Shown: positions 16,017 through 24,303 of the stretch, piece by piece | Position numbering within the stretch: position 1 is the stretch's first letter | Layout of the letters: each line of letters starts with the position of its first letter | Program-made: the position numbers and the translations under genes | The notes under the pieces: model-generated | Told to the model about the DNA's origin: nothing | Seen by the model: only the letters and a program-made list of their open reading frames with translations | Databases searched by the model: none | NCBI RefSeq assembly: GCF_017741815.1 | Contig: NZ_JAGHMF010000014.1 | Location: 1-64,000 of the forward strand | Length of the DNA stretch: 64,000 bases | Reading direction: 5' to 3' | Source: Rhizobium sp. 16-488-2b | Lineage (GTDB): Bacteria; Pseudomonadota; Alphaproteobacteria; Rhizobiales; Rhizobiaceae

Positions 16017-19000
16017 TCAAACTTCCCCGGATGCAATCTTCAATCGGTCGGCGGTGTCGGCACCGCCTGATCTGTCGTGTGTGTTGTCTGTGGCAGTGAG
16101 ATCGAACTGCGCCGAATTGCTGCGCGGCGTCCACAGCCGCCGCTCTACCGCCTCCAGTAGCCGCTGCCTCATCTCCTCATAGGCGGCCGGGTTCTTGTCG
16201 ATCATGAAATCGCGCACACGCTGATCGACGACGAAGGCCTGGTAGACCGCCTCGAAATGATGGTTGCCGACAGCCCCTGTGGTCGCAGCAAATGCGAAGA
16301 GATAATCGACCGTCGCAGCAATCTCGAACGCGCCCTTGTAGCCATGGCGCATGACGCCCTCGATCCACTTCGGATTGACGACGCGGCCGCGCACCACGCG
16401 GGCGATCTCTTCTTCCAGCGACCGGATGACGGGTTTCTCAGGCATGGAGTGATCATTGTGATAGATCGATGGCCTGATGCCGCCGAGCGTCTCCGCCGCC
16501 GCCGCCATGCCGCCTTCGAACTGGTAGTAATCGTCGCTGTCGAGCAGGTCGTGCTCGCGATTGTCCTGGTTCTGCACGACGGCCTGGATGGAGCGCAGCC
16601 GCTCCTCGAACACGCCGCGCTCGGCCCGGCCCTCTTCGCCGGCGCCATAGGCATAGCTGCCCCAGACCAGATAGGCCTCAGCCAGATCGGCGCGCCGCTC
16701 CCAGCCCTTCTCGTCGATCAGCGCTTGCAGCCCGGCGCCATAGGCTCCCGGCTTCGACCCGAAAATCCGATACCCCGCCCGTCGCCGAGCCTGCGCTTCG
16801 TCGAGCCCAGCCTCTTCAAGCCGTGCAGCCTCGCCCCGCATGCGCGCCGCGATCGGATTGTCTTCGGCATCTTCATCGAGCACCCCGACGGCCCGGATCG
16901 CCTTGTCGAACAGCGCGATCTGCTCAGGAAAAGCATCGCGGAAGAAGCCTGAAATACGCAGCGTCACATCCACACGCGGCCGCCTCAGCAGAGCCTGCGG
17001 AATGATCTCGTAGCCGGTCACCCGCCGCGAGGTCATATCCCAGACCGGCTTGACGCCGATCAGTGCCAGCGCCTGGGCGATATCGTCGCCGCCGGTGCGC
17101 ATGTTCGACGTGCCCCACGCCGTCAGCCCGAAGGACACCGGCCACTCGCCGTGATCCTGCACATAGCGCCGCACCAGAAGCTCAGCCGATTTCTTGCCGA
17201 GTTCATAGGCCGCCGGCGTAGGCACCGCGCGGCTGTCCACCGAGTAAAAATTGCGCCCCGTCGGCAAAACATCCGGCCGCCCGCGCGTCGGCGCGCCCGA
17301 GGGACCGGGTGGCACGAAGCGGCCATCGAGGCCACGCAGCAAGCCTTCGATCTCGGCGTCGCCGCAGGCGAGGATGGCGGGTTTCAGGTGGGTTTCGATC
17401 TCGTGGAGGACGGCTCTGGTTTGGGACCAGAGGGGTGGGCATGGCAGTTCGCCGGACACGAACTTGGCTGCCAGCAGTTCGATGCGCTCGACCGTATCGC
17501 CCTGGGTGCGCCACGGGTCGGACGAGACGTCCGCGAGTATATCGGGGCATGGCCCGGTCCATGCAGCGGCCATGTCGCAGTCGAGTGGGTCGAAGGTTGC
17601 GCTGGTGGGTGGGTTACCCCCCTCTGCCCTGCCGGGCATCTCCCCCACAAGGGGGGAGATCGGCTGGGCTTGCCCGCTCGCTCCAACCTTTGCGGTTTGC
17701 GAAGACGCTTGCCACGAGTCGATCTCCCCCCTTGTGGGGGAGATGTCCGGCAGGACAGAGGGGGGTAACCCACCCACCACGTCGCCACCACTCCCAAAAA
17801 CATCCCCAGCAATCGCCCGCTGCAAGCTCCGGTCACCGCCCTCACCCAGCCCACGCGGCACCCGCGCCAGCGCCACCGTCAGATCCGTCAGCAACCGCCC
17901 TTCCGGCGACACCCCAAACACATGCAGCCCATCCCGGATCTGCATCTCCTTGAGATCGCACAGATAGGCATCGAGCTTCTTCAGCGCCTCGCTCTCACTC
18001 TCCCCCTTCGCGATACCCGCATCCTGATCGAGCCCGATATCCGCAACCAGTTCAAGGATCTGCTTTCCCAACAGCCGGATCCGCCGAGGATCGCCGCCCG
18101 ACGCTTCGTAATATTCATCGACCAACGCCTCCAGATCCTTCAGCGGCCCGTAGCTCTCCGCCCGCGTCAGCGGTGGTGTCAGGTGGTCGATGATCACGGC
18201 GGCGGTGCGGCGCTTGGCCTGTGTTCCCTCGCCGGGATCGTTGACGATGAAGGGATAGAGATGCGGCAGCGGTCCGAGGATCGCCTCCGGGTAGCAGCTT
18301 TCCGAAAGCGCCAAGGCCTTGCCCGGCAGCCATTCGAGATTGCCGTGCTTGCCCATATGGATCACCGCATGCGCATCGAACTGATGGCGCAGGAAGGCAT
18401 AGAAGGCGAGATAGCCGTGTGGCGGCACGAGATCAGGCGAGTGATAACTTTCCTTCGGATCGATATTGTAGCCGCGCGCCGGCTGGATGCCGACGAGCAC
18501 GTCGCCGAAACGCGAGAACGGCAGCGCAAACGTGCCGTCCACGACATAGGGATCGGTCTCCGGCTCGCCCCAGCGGGCGTTGATCTCCGCTTGAATCTTT
18601 TTCGGAAGAGTTCCGAGGAAATCCTTGTAACGACTCACGGAAAGCGTCGCGCGGACAACCTTCCCATCACGCCCGGAATTGGTCGGCCCATCCATTATAT
18701 GATGCATCAGCGCATCGCCATCCGCAGGGATGTCACTGACGGGATAACCGGCCTTGCGCATCGCCTGGAGCACCTCGATCGTACCCGCCGGCGTGTCCAG
18801 CCCGACGCCGTTTCCGAGCCTGCCGTCGCGGTTCGGATAGTTGGCCATCACAAGCGCCACCCGCCGCCCCGCCGCCTTCGCATGCCGCAGCCGCGCCCAG
18901 TTGGCGGCCAGCCGCGCCGTGTAAGCCATGCGTCCGGCATCCGGCTCGCTGGCAACGATATTGGCCTCGACCAGCGCATCATAGCGCGCTGCCGACTTGA

Positions 19001-20180
19001 ACGAGACAGCACGGGAGAGAACCCGGCCATCGACCTCGGGCAGCGCAACGTTCATCCCGAGATCACGCGCTGACAGCCCTTGCGAGGAGTTTTCCCATGC
19101 CTCCTTCGAGGAGGCGGAAAAGATCGCCTGCAGCACGACGGCATCGCTGGCCTCAAGCACCGTTGGCTGCCGCTCCGCACCCGGCGCCGAGACGGCGAAG
19201 CCTGTCGTGTTGATGACGACATCGGGCTTGGTGGCCGCGAAGACGCTTTCGAGGATGCCCTTGGAGACAGGGTCCTTGAGACTATAGGCGAAGACCGGCA
19301 GCGGCCGGATGCCTTGAGCGATCAGAGCCTCGATCAGCGTCTCGACGGGGCGAGTCTCGCCGCTTTGCACGAGGGCGCGGTAGAAGGAGATGGCGATGGT
19401 GGGGCGGACTGTAGCCGCTGGTGTCTCGCTTGTGGCGCCCCCCTCTGCCCTGCCGGGCATCTCCCCCACAGGTGGGGAGATTGGCTGGGGGCTCCAACTC
19501 GTTCCGATCTCTATTGTTTGGCGAGGGGCTAACCGCGAGTCGATCTCCCCCCTTGTGGGGGAGATGTCCGGCAGGACAGAGGGGGGTAACCCACCCGCCG
19601 ACAGCAACCGCCACTCCTCGATCCCAACAACACCCCGCCCCGGCCACCAGATCCCGGCCTTCATCAACGGCGCCGCCGCCTCCGGCTTCTCGGCCCCTGA
19701 CAACATAGCTTCGGCATAATCGAGAAACGCATGCGTATTCGCATCGCCCCCCTCGATCAGATAGGCCCAGAGCGCATTCAGATCCTCAAGCGGTACATTC
19801 GAAAACGGCGTCAACCCCGCATCCGGCTTCGAATCCCCCGGCAGCACCGCGATCAACGCCCCATGCCGCGCCGCCGCCGCATGCAGCGCCTCCAGCGCGT
19901 AGTGGAAATAGCTGGCACCCCCGAGCGCCCTGACGATAATCAGCTTCGCATGCCGCGCCGTGCGCTCGACATAGGCATCGACGGACATCGGATGCTTGAG
20001 ACTCATCAGGCTGGCGATGCGCAGCGACCTTGAGCCGCCGCGCTGGCGATGCGCGGCTGCCATCGCCGCAAGTTCGGTGTCGGCGGCAGAGAGGAACAGG
20101 ATGTCGCCGGGAGACTGACCAAGATCGATCGCCTCCTCGCCGTCGCTGATCGTTCCCTGCTGGGCTAGAAGGAGGTGCAT
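16017..20180 (-). CDS. cobN: Aerobic cobaltochelatase large subunit CobN with two repeat-derived insertions
   Basis: CobN is the ATP-dependent cobalt-inserting subunit, working with CobS and CobT, which are not in this window. At 1387 residues it is longer than the roughly 1275 residues usual for the family. The excess matches two in-frame inserts at about residues 195-248 and 801-859, both translated from palindromic mosaic repeats. Each insert begins GGLPPSVLPDISPTRGEID and ends near GEMPGRAEGG. Outside them the Mg/Co-chelatase signature blocks are intact, for example HMGKHGNLEWLPGKALALSE, YHSPDLVPPHGYLAFYAFLR and TAWGTSNMRTGGDDIAQAL. GGAGG precedes the ATG. The chelatase is probably functional, since the frame is open throughout. 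Confidence 0.95.
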   Translation of the reverse strand: MHLLLAQQGTISDGEEAIDLGQSPGDILFLSAADTELAAMAAAHRQRGGSRSLRIASLMSLKHPMSVDAYVERTARHAKLIIVRALGGASYFHYALEALHAAAARHGALIAVLPGDSKPDAGLTPFSNVPLEDLNALWAYLIEGGDANTHAFLDYAEAMLSGAEKPEAAAPLMKAGIWWPGRGVVGIEEWRLLSAGGLPPSVLPDISPTRGEIDSRLAPRQTIEIGTSWSPQPISPPVGEMPGRAEGGATSETPAATVRPTIAISFYRALVQSGETRPVETLIEALIAQGIRPLPVFAYSLKDPVSKGILESVFAATKPDVVINTTGFAVSAPGAERQPTVLEASDAVVLQAIFSASSKEAWENSSQGLSARDLGMNVALPEVDGRVLSRAVSFKSAARYDALVEANIVASEPDAGRMAYTARLAANWARLRHAKAAGRRVALVMANYPNRDGRLGNGVGLDTPAGTIEVLQAMRKAGYPVSDIPADGDALMHHIMDGPTNSGRDGKVVRATLSVSRYKDFLGTLPKKIQAEINARWGEPETDPYVVDGTFALPFSRFGDVLVGIQPARGYNIDPKESYHSPDLVPPHGYLAFYAFLRHQFDAHAVIHMGKHGNLEWLPGKALALSESCYPEAILGPLPHLYPFIVNDPGEGTQAKRRTAAVIIDHLTPPLTRAESYGPLKDLEALVDEYYEASGGDPRRIRLLGKQILELVADIGLDQDAGIAKGESESEALKKLDAYLCDLKEMQIRDGLHVFGVSPEGRLLTDLTVALARVPRGLGEGGDRSLQRAIAGDVFGSGGDVVGGLPPSVLPDISPTRGEIDSWQASSQTAKVGASGQAQPISPLVGEMPGRAEGGNPPTSATFDPLDCDMAAAWTGPCPDILADVSSDPWRTQGDTVERIELLAAKFVSGELPCPPLWSQTRAVLHEIETHLKPAILACGDAEIEGLLRGLDGRFVPPGPSGAPTRGRPDVLPTGRNFYSVDSRAVPTPAAYELGKKSAELLVRRYVQDHGEWPVSFGLTAWGTSNMRTGGDDIAQALALIGVKPVWDMTSRRVTGYEIIPQALLRRPRVDVTLRISGFFRDAFPEQIALFDKAIRAVGVLDEDAEDNPIAARMRGEAARLEEAGLDEAQARRRAGYRIFGSKPGAYGAGLQALIDEKGWERRADLAEAYLVWGSYAYGAGEEGRAERGVFEERLRSIQAVVQNQDNREHDLLDSDDYYQFEGGMAAAAETLGGIRPSIYHNDHSMPEKPVIRSLEEEIARVVRGRVVNPKWIEGVMRHGYKGAFEIAATVDYLFAFAATTGAVGNHHFEAVYQAFVVDQRVRDFMIDKNPAAYEEMRQRLLEAVERRLWTPRSNSAQFDLTATDNTHDRSGGADTADRLKIASGEV
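17604..17778. repeat. Palindromic mosaic repeat, copy B, inside cobN
   Basis: About 175 bp whose ends are inverted copies: the left arm begins GGTGGGTTACCCCCCTCTG and the right arm ends CAGAGGGGGGTAACCCACC. Inside, each arm forms a further hairpin (ATCTCCCCCACAAGGGGGGAGAT on the left). The core between the arms differs from copy A. The right-hand 60 bp (17716-17775) are identical to copy A. It resembles the intergenic mosaic elements (RIME-like) of Rhizobiaceae but sits within a coding frame. Confidence 0.9.
19437..19596. repeat. Palindromic mosaic repeat, copy A, inside cobN
   Basis: About 160 bp in the same orientation as copy B. The right arm (19537-19596) is identical to that of copy B over 60 bp. 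The left arm begins at CCCCCCTCTGCCCTGCCGGG but is shorter and has two substitutions in its inner hairpin, and it lacks the outer GGTGGGTTA end. The central spacer differs from copy B. It is read in frame as part of CobN, at about residues 195-248. Confidence 0.9.
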
Positions 20181-20189
20181 CGTCTTGCC

Positions 20190-21239
20190 TTATGCGAGCG
20201 CCTCGATCGCCTTACGCACCGCGCCCTCATCCATCTCGTGCAACCCGATCACCACCAGCCGCGTGCCGCGCGCCTCGCCGGCAGCCCAAGCGCGGTCGAA
20301 ATAGTGGTCGATGCGGCTTCCCACGGCCTGCAGCTGCAGGCGCATCGGCTTGCCGGGAACGTCGATGAAGCCCTTGAGACGGAGAACGTCGTGCGCGACG
20401 ATGATGCCCTTTAGGCTCTCGACGAAGACGGCCGGATCGGCGATCGGGCCGAGCTCGACGACGAAGCTGTCGAACTCGTCGTGATCATGCGGCGTACCGT
20501 CCTCATGCTCAAGTTCGTGATGAGACTTGCGGTTGCCGATATCCTCCTCGGTGCCGATGCCAAGGCCGAGCAGAACGCTCGCCGGCACGTCGCCATTCTT
20601 CGCCTCGATCATCGCGGGCTTGCGCGCCGTGCGCGAGGCGACCTCGTCACGCACCCGGGCAAGGCCGGCGCCGTCGATCAGGTCGGTCTTGTTGAGCACG
20701 ATCAGGTCGGCGCAGGTCAGTTGGTCCTCGAAGAGTTCCTCGATCGGGCTCTCATGGTCGAGCGTTTCGTCCTCGACGCGACGGGCATCGACGGCATCGT
20801 GATCATCGGCAAAACGGCCGGCGGCGACGGCGGCGCTGTCGACCACGGTGATCACGCCATCGACGGTGACCTGCGTGCGGATGTCGGGCCAATTGAAGGC
20901 GGCGACCAGCGGCTGCGGCAGGGCAAGACCCGAGGTTTCGATGACGATATGATCCGGCCTGTTCTCGCGCTCCAGAAGCTTGCTCATCGTCGGGATGAAG
21001 TCGTCGGCCACGGTGCAGCAGATGCAGCCATTGGTAAGCTCGATGATATCGTCCTCGGTGCAATTCTCAGCGCCGCAGCCCTTCAGCACTTCGCCGTCGA
21101 CGCCAAGGTCGCCGAACTCGTTGATGATGAGCGCGATCTTCTTGCCGCCCGCATTGGTCAACAGGTTGCGGATCATCGTCGTCTTGCCGGCGCCGAGAAA
21201 GCCGGTGATGACGGTGGCGGGGATCTTCTGCTGGTTCAT
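20190..21239 (-). CDS. cobW: CobW GTPase (COG0523 metallochaperone family)
   Basis: This 349-residue protein has the P-loop GFLGAGKTTMIRNLL, the hallmark metal-binding CxCC motif in NGCICCTV, and the guanine-recognition motif NKTD. A His/Glu/Asp-rich stretch (HHELEHEDGTPHDHDE, about residues 238-253) could bind metal, and a CobW C-terminal domain follows. The ATG at 21239 is used. CobW is thought to deliver cobalt to the CobN-CobS-CobT chelatase, which fits its position directly before cobN and after cobP. Confidence 0.93.
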   Translation of the reverse strand: MNQQKIPATVITGFLGAGKTTMIRNLLTNAGGKKIALIINEFGDLGVDGEVLKGCGAENCTEDDIIELTNGCICCTVADDFIPTMSKLLERENRPDHIVIETSGLALPQPLVAAFNWPDIRTQVTVDGVITVVDSAAVAAGRFADDHDAVDARRVEDETLDHESPIEELFEDQLTCADLIVLNKTDLIDGAGLARVRDEVASRTARKPAMIEAKNGDVPASVLLGLGIGTEEDIGNRKSHHELEHEDGTPHDHDEFDSFVVELGPIADPAVFVESLKGIIVAHDVLRLKGFIDVPGKPMRLQLQAVGSRIDHYFDRAWAAGEARGTRLVVIGLHEMDEGAVRKAIEALA

Positions 21240-21243
21240 CAAT

Positions 21244-21762
21244 TCAACCCTTCATTTTCAGCGGCAGTCCCGCCGCGATAAAATACACATCCGCGGCGAC
21301 CGCCGCGATCATCTGGTGCAGTCGGCCTGCATGGTCGCGAAACTCGCGCGCCATGCGGTTCTCGGGCACGATGCCGAGGCCGACTTCATTGGAAACAATG
21401 ACGAGGCGCGCCTTGGCCTTCGGCAGATAGGCGGCCAGAGCCGCGAATTCCGCTGCCATGTCGCGCTCCTCCATCATCAGATTGGTGACCCACAGCGTCA
21501 GGCAATCGACAAGCACCGCCCGTCCCACACCATCGATCGCGGCAAGCTGGCCGACAAGATCGAGGGGTTCCTCATGCGTTGTCCAAAGATCACCGCGATC
21601 AGCCTTGTGCTGGTCGATGCGCGCACGCATCTCCTCGTCCCAGGCGCGGCCGGTGGCGATGTAGTGGCGTTCGAGGCCGCTGTCGATGACGAGCTGTTCG
21701 GCAAAGCGCGACTTGCCGGAGCGAGCGCCGCCGAGAACGAGCGTAGAGGATGCGGTCGTCAT
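21244..21762 (-). CDS. cobP: Adenosylcobinamide kinase / guanylyltransferase
   Basis: This 172-residue CobP/CobU enzyme has the P-loop [17 protein letters not shown], then [20 protein letters not shown] (containing the phospho-acceptor His) and [12 protein letters not shown]. It phosphorylates adenosylcobinamide and then transfers GMP to it, activating it for lower-ligand attachment. It is the first enzyme gene behind the cobalamin riboswitch. Its ATG at 21762 overlaps the stop of a 22-codon leader ORF by 4 bp and has only a weak ribosome site of its own. Confidence 0.93.
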   Translation of the reverse strand: MTTASSTLVLGGARSGKSRFAEQLVIDSGLERHYIATGRAWDEEMRARIDQHKADRGDLWTTHEEPLDLVGQLAAIDGVGRAVLVDCLTLWVTNLMMEERDMAAEFAALAAYLPKAKARLVIVSNEVGLGIVPENRMAREFRDHAGRLHQMIAAVAADVYFIAAGLPLKMKG

Positions 21763-21827
21763 GCGTGGACGACTTCACAGGAGTGCGTCCGGCCTGACGC
21801 CGACGCCAAAATCTCATTGTCTGCCAT
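21759..21827 (-). CDS. 22-codon leader ORF coupled to cobP
   Basis: The ORF starts at the ATG at 21827 with a strong GGAGG 5 bp upstream and encodes [20 protein letters not shown] plus two residues. Its stop overlaps the cobP start (ATGA). It lies just downstream of the cobalamin riboswitch, where occlusion of a ribosome site is the usual control point. It has no recognised domain. I infer translational coupling: ribosomes load at the leader and restart at cobP. It could instead be the true N-terminal translation entry with no peptide function. Confidence 0.55.
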   Translation of the reverse strand: MADNEILASASGRTHSCEVVHA

Positions 21828-21888
21828 GACAACCTCCGTGCTGGCATTGGGCACACTTGCCCAGGGATGGGCTTTGCGCCCGGCACGA

Positions 21889-22246
21889 TTGGCAGGTCTC
21901 CTGGCTCGCGGGTCCAGGCGACGATCGGGATAGCTGTATAGGCCATCCCGATCGTGCCATCGGTTCTTCCTCGCCTTCCCGACTGCAATCATGAAAAGGC
22001 GGACGATTCGTAGATTTAGAGGCGTCCAACCCCGGTTGATCATGGCTTGCATTGCCAGTGGCTTTTCCGCCGTCTTCCGCCCCTCGCCCGCCTGCACCAC
22101 GCAGGCAGCCGGCTTGAGAGCATCTTACGCCGGACGGAAGACCCTGACCGCTCTACAGTCGCGGGGTCGGCTGTGATGAAGGCGCCCTGGTTGGGTCCAC
22201 CCCGTCACATTCCCTTTTCATCCGCACCGCTTTTGGCGATCCGGAA
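21889..22246 (-). promoter_or_regulatory. Cobalamin (B12) riboswitch upstream of cobP
   Basis: The minus strand shows the conserved blocks in order: GGTGCGGATGAAAAGGGAAT (22210-22229), CGCGACTGTAGAG (about 22150-22165), the B12 box GCCACTGG (22055-22062), CGGGAAGGCG (about 21976-21985) and GAGCCAGGAGACCTGCC (21891-21907). The spacing between blocks is larger than in many B12 riboswitches, giving about 350 nt. It should repress cobP-cobW-cobN-cobO-EamA when adenosylcobalamin is plentiful. Confidence 0.88.
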
Positions 22247-22322
22247 CCATCCGTTATCGATCCATGGTTAGGCAAGCGCGACTACGAAGTCAATCGACCG
22301 CCAATCGCGGCCACCAGCCAAA

Positions 22323-22336
22323 TTGACTGACATCAA
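22323..22336. promoter_or_regulatory. Possible FNR/FixK-type site upstream of the CLC gene
   Basis: TTGACTGACATCAA fits the loose TTGAY-N4-RTCAA pattern of CRP/FNR-family sites. It lies 177 bp before the CLC start and on the far side of the cobP riboswitch. No well-placed -10 element is evident, so confidence is low. The rest of 22247-22512 shows nothing recognisable. Confidence 0.3.
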
Positions 22337-22512
22337 CCCTCAAGACGATCATCTCTACCAGATTTATCGTCTATTATCAGAGACTTAATGTCATAAAAAC
22401 TTGTTGCGTCAGCCGGGTTTTTGCCGCATTTGCAGCGCATGCGGCGCAGCACCGCAAATGTCCCCTCCTTTACCACCCTTGAACGGGCTTTCGCCCGCCT
22501 AGTTTCCCCACC

Positions 22513-24303
22513 ATGCGCCTGAAAATCAATCTTAGACGGCTTGGCCCGCTACACACACTGCTCGATGCGGGGCGCATGCGCGCGCTTCTCAGGCGCAGCG
22601 AAATGGGCATGGTGCTGGCCGGCGCGTTGATCGGCGTCACGTCAGGCCTCGCCGTCACCGGCATGAGCCTGATCTCGCGCGAGATGCACAGCCTGATCTT
22701 CGGGATCAGCGATGTCGAGCGATTGAGCTCCTCGCAAATCGACGACAAGTTCCTGCTGATGGCCGCCCCCGTCTGCGGCGGCATCCTGCTCGGCCTGTTG
22801 ATGTATGTGCTGGCAAAGACCCGCAAGAAGCCGATGGTCGACCCGATCGAGGCCAACGCGCTGCATGGCGGCCGCCTGTCCTTGACAGACAGCATCATCG
22901 TCGCGATCCAGAACCTGATCTCCAACGGCTTCGGCGCATCCGTCGGCCTTGAGGCCGGCTACACGCAGTTGGCGTCCGGCATCGCCTCGAAGCTCGGCTT
23001 CAAGCTGCAACTGCGCCGCGCCGATCTGCGCGTTCTCGTCGGCTGCGGCGCCGCCGGCGCCATCGCCGCCGCCTTCAATGCGCCGCTGACGGGCGCCTTC
23101 TACGCCTTCGAGCTCATCATCGGCACCTATACGATCGTCTCGCTGACCCCCGTCGTCGTCTCGGCACTGGTGTCCACGCTGGTGGCCCGGCTGCTGGCCG
23201 GTAGCGACTTCATCATCGATGTCGGCGATTTCGGCACCGTCATGCCGGCCGATTACGTGCCGGCCATCCTGCTCGGCGCCTTCTGCGCCGGCATCGGCAT
23301 CCTGATCATGCAGGGCGTCGCCTTTATCGAGGAGCTTGCACGCCGCAGCTCGATCGCGCTGCCCTTCCGCCCAGCGCTTGGCGGCATCATCGTCGGGCTG
23401 CTTGCGCTGGTGACGCCGCAGGTACTGTCGGCAGGCCATGGTGCCCTTCATCTCAATCTCGACCGAGAAGTCGTGATTCCCGTGCTGATCGGGCTTTTCC
23501 TGCTCAAGGCGCTGGCCTCGGCGATCTCGATCGGCTCCGGCTTCCGCGGCGGCCTGTTCTTCGCCTCGCTGTTCATGGGCGCCCTGCTCGGCAAGTTCTT
23601 CGCCTATTCGGCCCCCTATTTCGCCCATGCGACGCTGACGCCGATCATCTACGCCGTCGTCGGCATGAGCTCGCTTGCGGTGGCCGTCATCGGCGGGCCG
23701 CTGACAATGACCTTCCTGGCGCTCGAAATCACCGGCGACTTCCCGATCACGGCGCTGGTTCTCGCCGCCGTCATCACCTCGTCGCTCGTCGTGCGCAGCA
23801 CCTTCGGCTATTCCTTCGCCACATGGCGTTTCCACCTGCGCGGCGAAAGCATCCGCAGCGCCCACGATGTCGGCTGGATCCGCAATCTGACGGTCAACAA
23901 GCTGATGCGCGCCGACGTCAAGACGGCCAAGGTCGGCATCAGCATCGAGCAATTCAAGGAAAGCTTCCCGATCGGCTCGGCCCAGCGCGTGATCCTGGTC
24001 GAGGACAGCGGCAAATATGCCGGCCTCGTGCTCGTGCCCGATATCTACGCCAATCTCACCGACACCGCCGACGAGAGCAAGGGCCTCGACGAATTCGTGC
24101 GCTACCGCAACGACTTCCTGACGCCGCAGATGAACGCCAAGCAGGCCGCCGCGATCTTCGACAAGACGGAAAGCGAAGCGCTCGCCGTCGTCAACAATCT
24201 CGTCGAGCGCACCGTGGTCGGCCAGCTCAGCGAAGCCCACACGCTGCGCCGCTACAGCGAAGAGCTGGACCGCCGCCGCCGCGAGGTCTCCGGCGAGATT
24301 TAA
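22513..24303 (+). CDS. CLC-family chloride channel/transporter with C-terminal CBS region
   Basis: This is a 596-residue membrane protein. Residues about 30-440 are a CLC core with ten or more membrane segments. The ion-pathway motif GASVGLEAGYTQLAS retains the gating glutamate (GREGP in ClcA), and GSGFRGGLFFASLFMG is the conserved GxFxP-like region. Residues about 445-590 form a cytosolic region resembling a CBS pair. CLC proteins exchange chloride for protons or conduct chloride. The last 4 bp overlap the end of the convergent cobQ gene. A GxGxP-like selectivity motif is altered to PMVDPIEAN. Confidence 0.88.
   Translation: MRLKINLRRLGPLHTLLDAGRMRALLRRSEMGMVLAGALIGVTSGLAVTGMSLISREMHSLIFGISDVERLSSSQIDDKFLLMAAPVCGGILLGLLMYVLAKTRKKPMVDPIEANALHGGRLSLTDSIIVAIQNLISNGFGASVGLEAGYTQLASGIASKLGFKLQLRRADLRVLVGCGAAGAIAAAFNAPLTGAFYAFELIIGTYTIVSLTPVVVSALVSTLVARLLAGSDFIIDVGDFGTVMPADYVPAILLGAFCAGIGILIMQGVAFIEELARRSSIALPFRPALGGIIVGLLALVTPQVLSAGHGALHLNLDREVVIPVLIGLFLLKALASAISIGSGFRGGLFFASLFMGALLGKFFAYSAPYFAHATLTPIIYAVVGMSSLAVAVIGGPLTMTFLALEITGDFPITALVLAAVITSSLVVRSTFGYSFATWRFHLRGESIRSAHDVGWIRNLTVNKLMRADVKTAKVGISIEQFKESFPIGSAQRVILVEDSGKYAGLVLVPDIYANLTDTADESKGLDEFVRYRNDFLTPQMNAKQAAAIFDKTESEALAVVNNLVERTVVGQLSEAHTLRRYSEELDRRRREVSGEI

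Noticed and set aside
17384..17854. 156-codon minus-strand frame across the repeat in cobN
   Set aside because: It is an alternative frame of cobN and the palindromic repeat, with no protein-like features outside the repeat.
21828..22100. Upstream extension of the cobP leader ORF into a 113-codon frame
   Set aside because: The extension lies inside conserved riboswitch blocks; only the last 22 codons have a ribosome site.
22642..24240. 532-codon open frame on the minus strand opposite the CLC gene
   Set aside because: Its composition (Asp/Gln/Arg/Ala-rich, no hydrophobic core) is that of an antisense shadow of a membrane protein gene.
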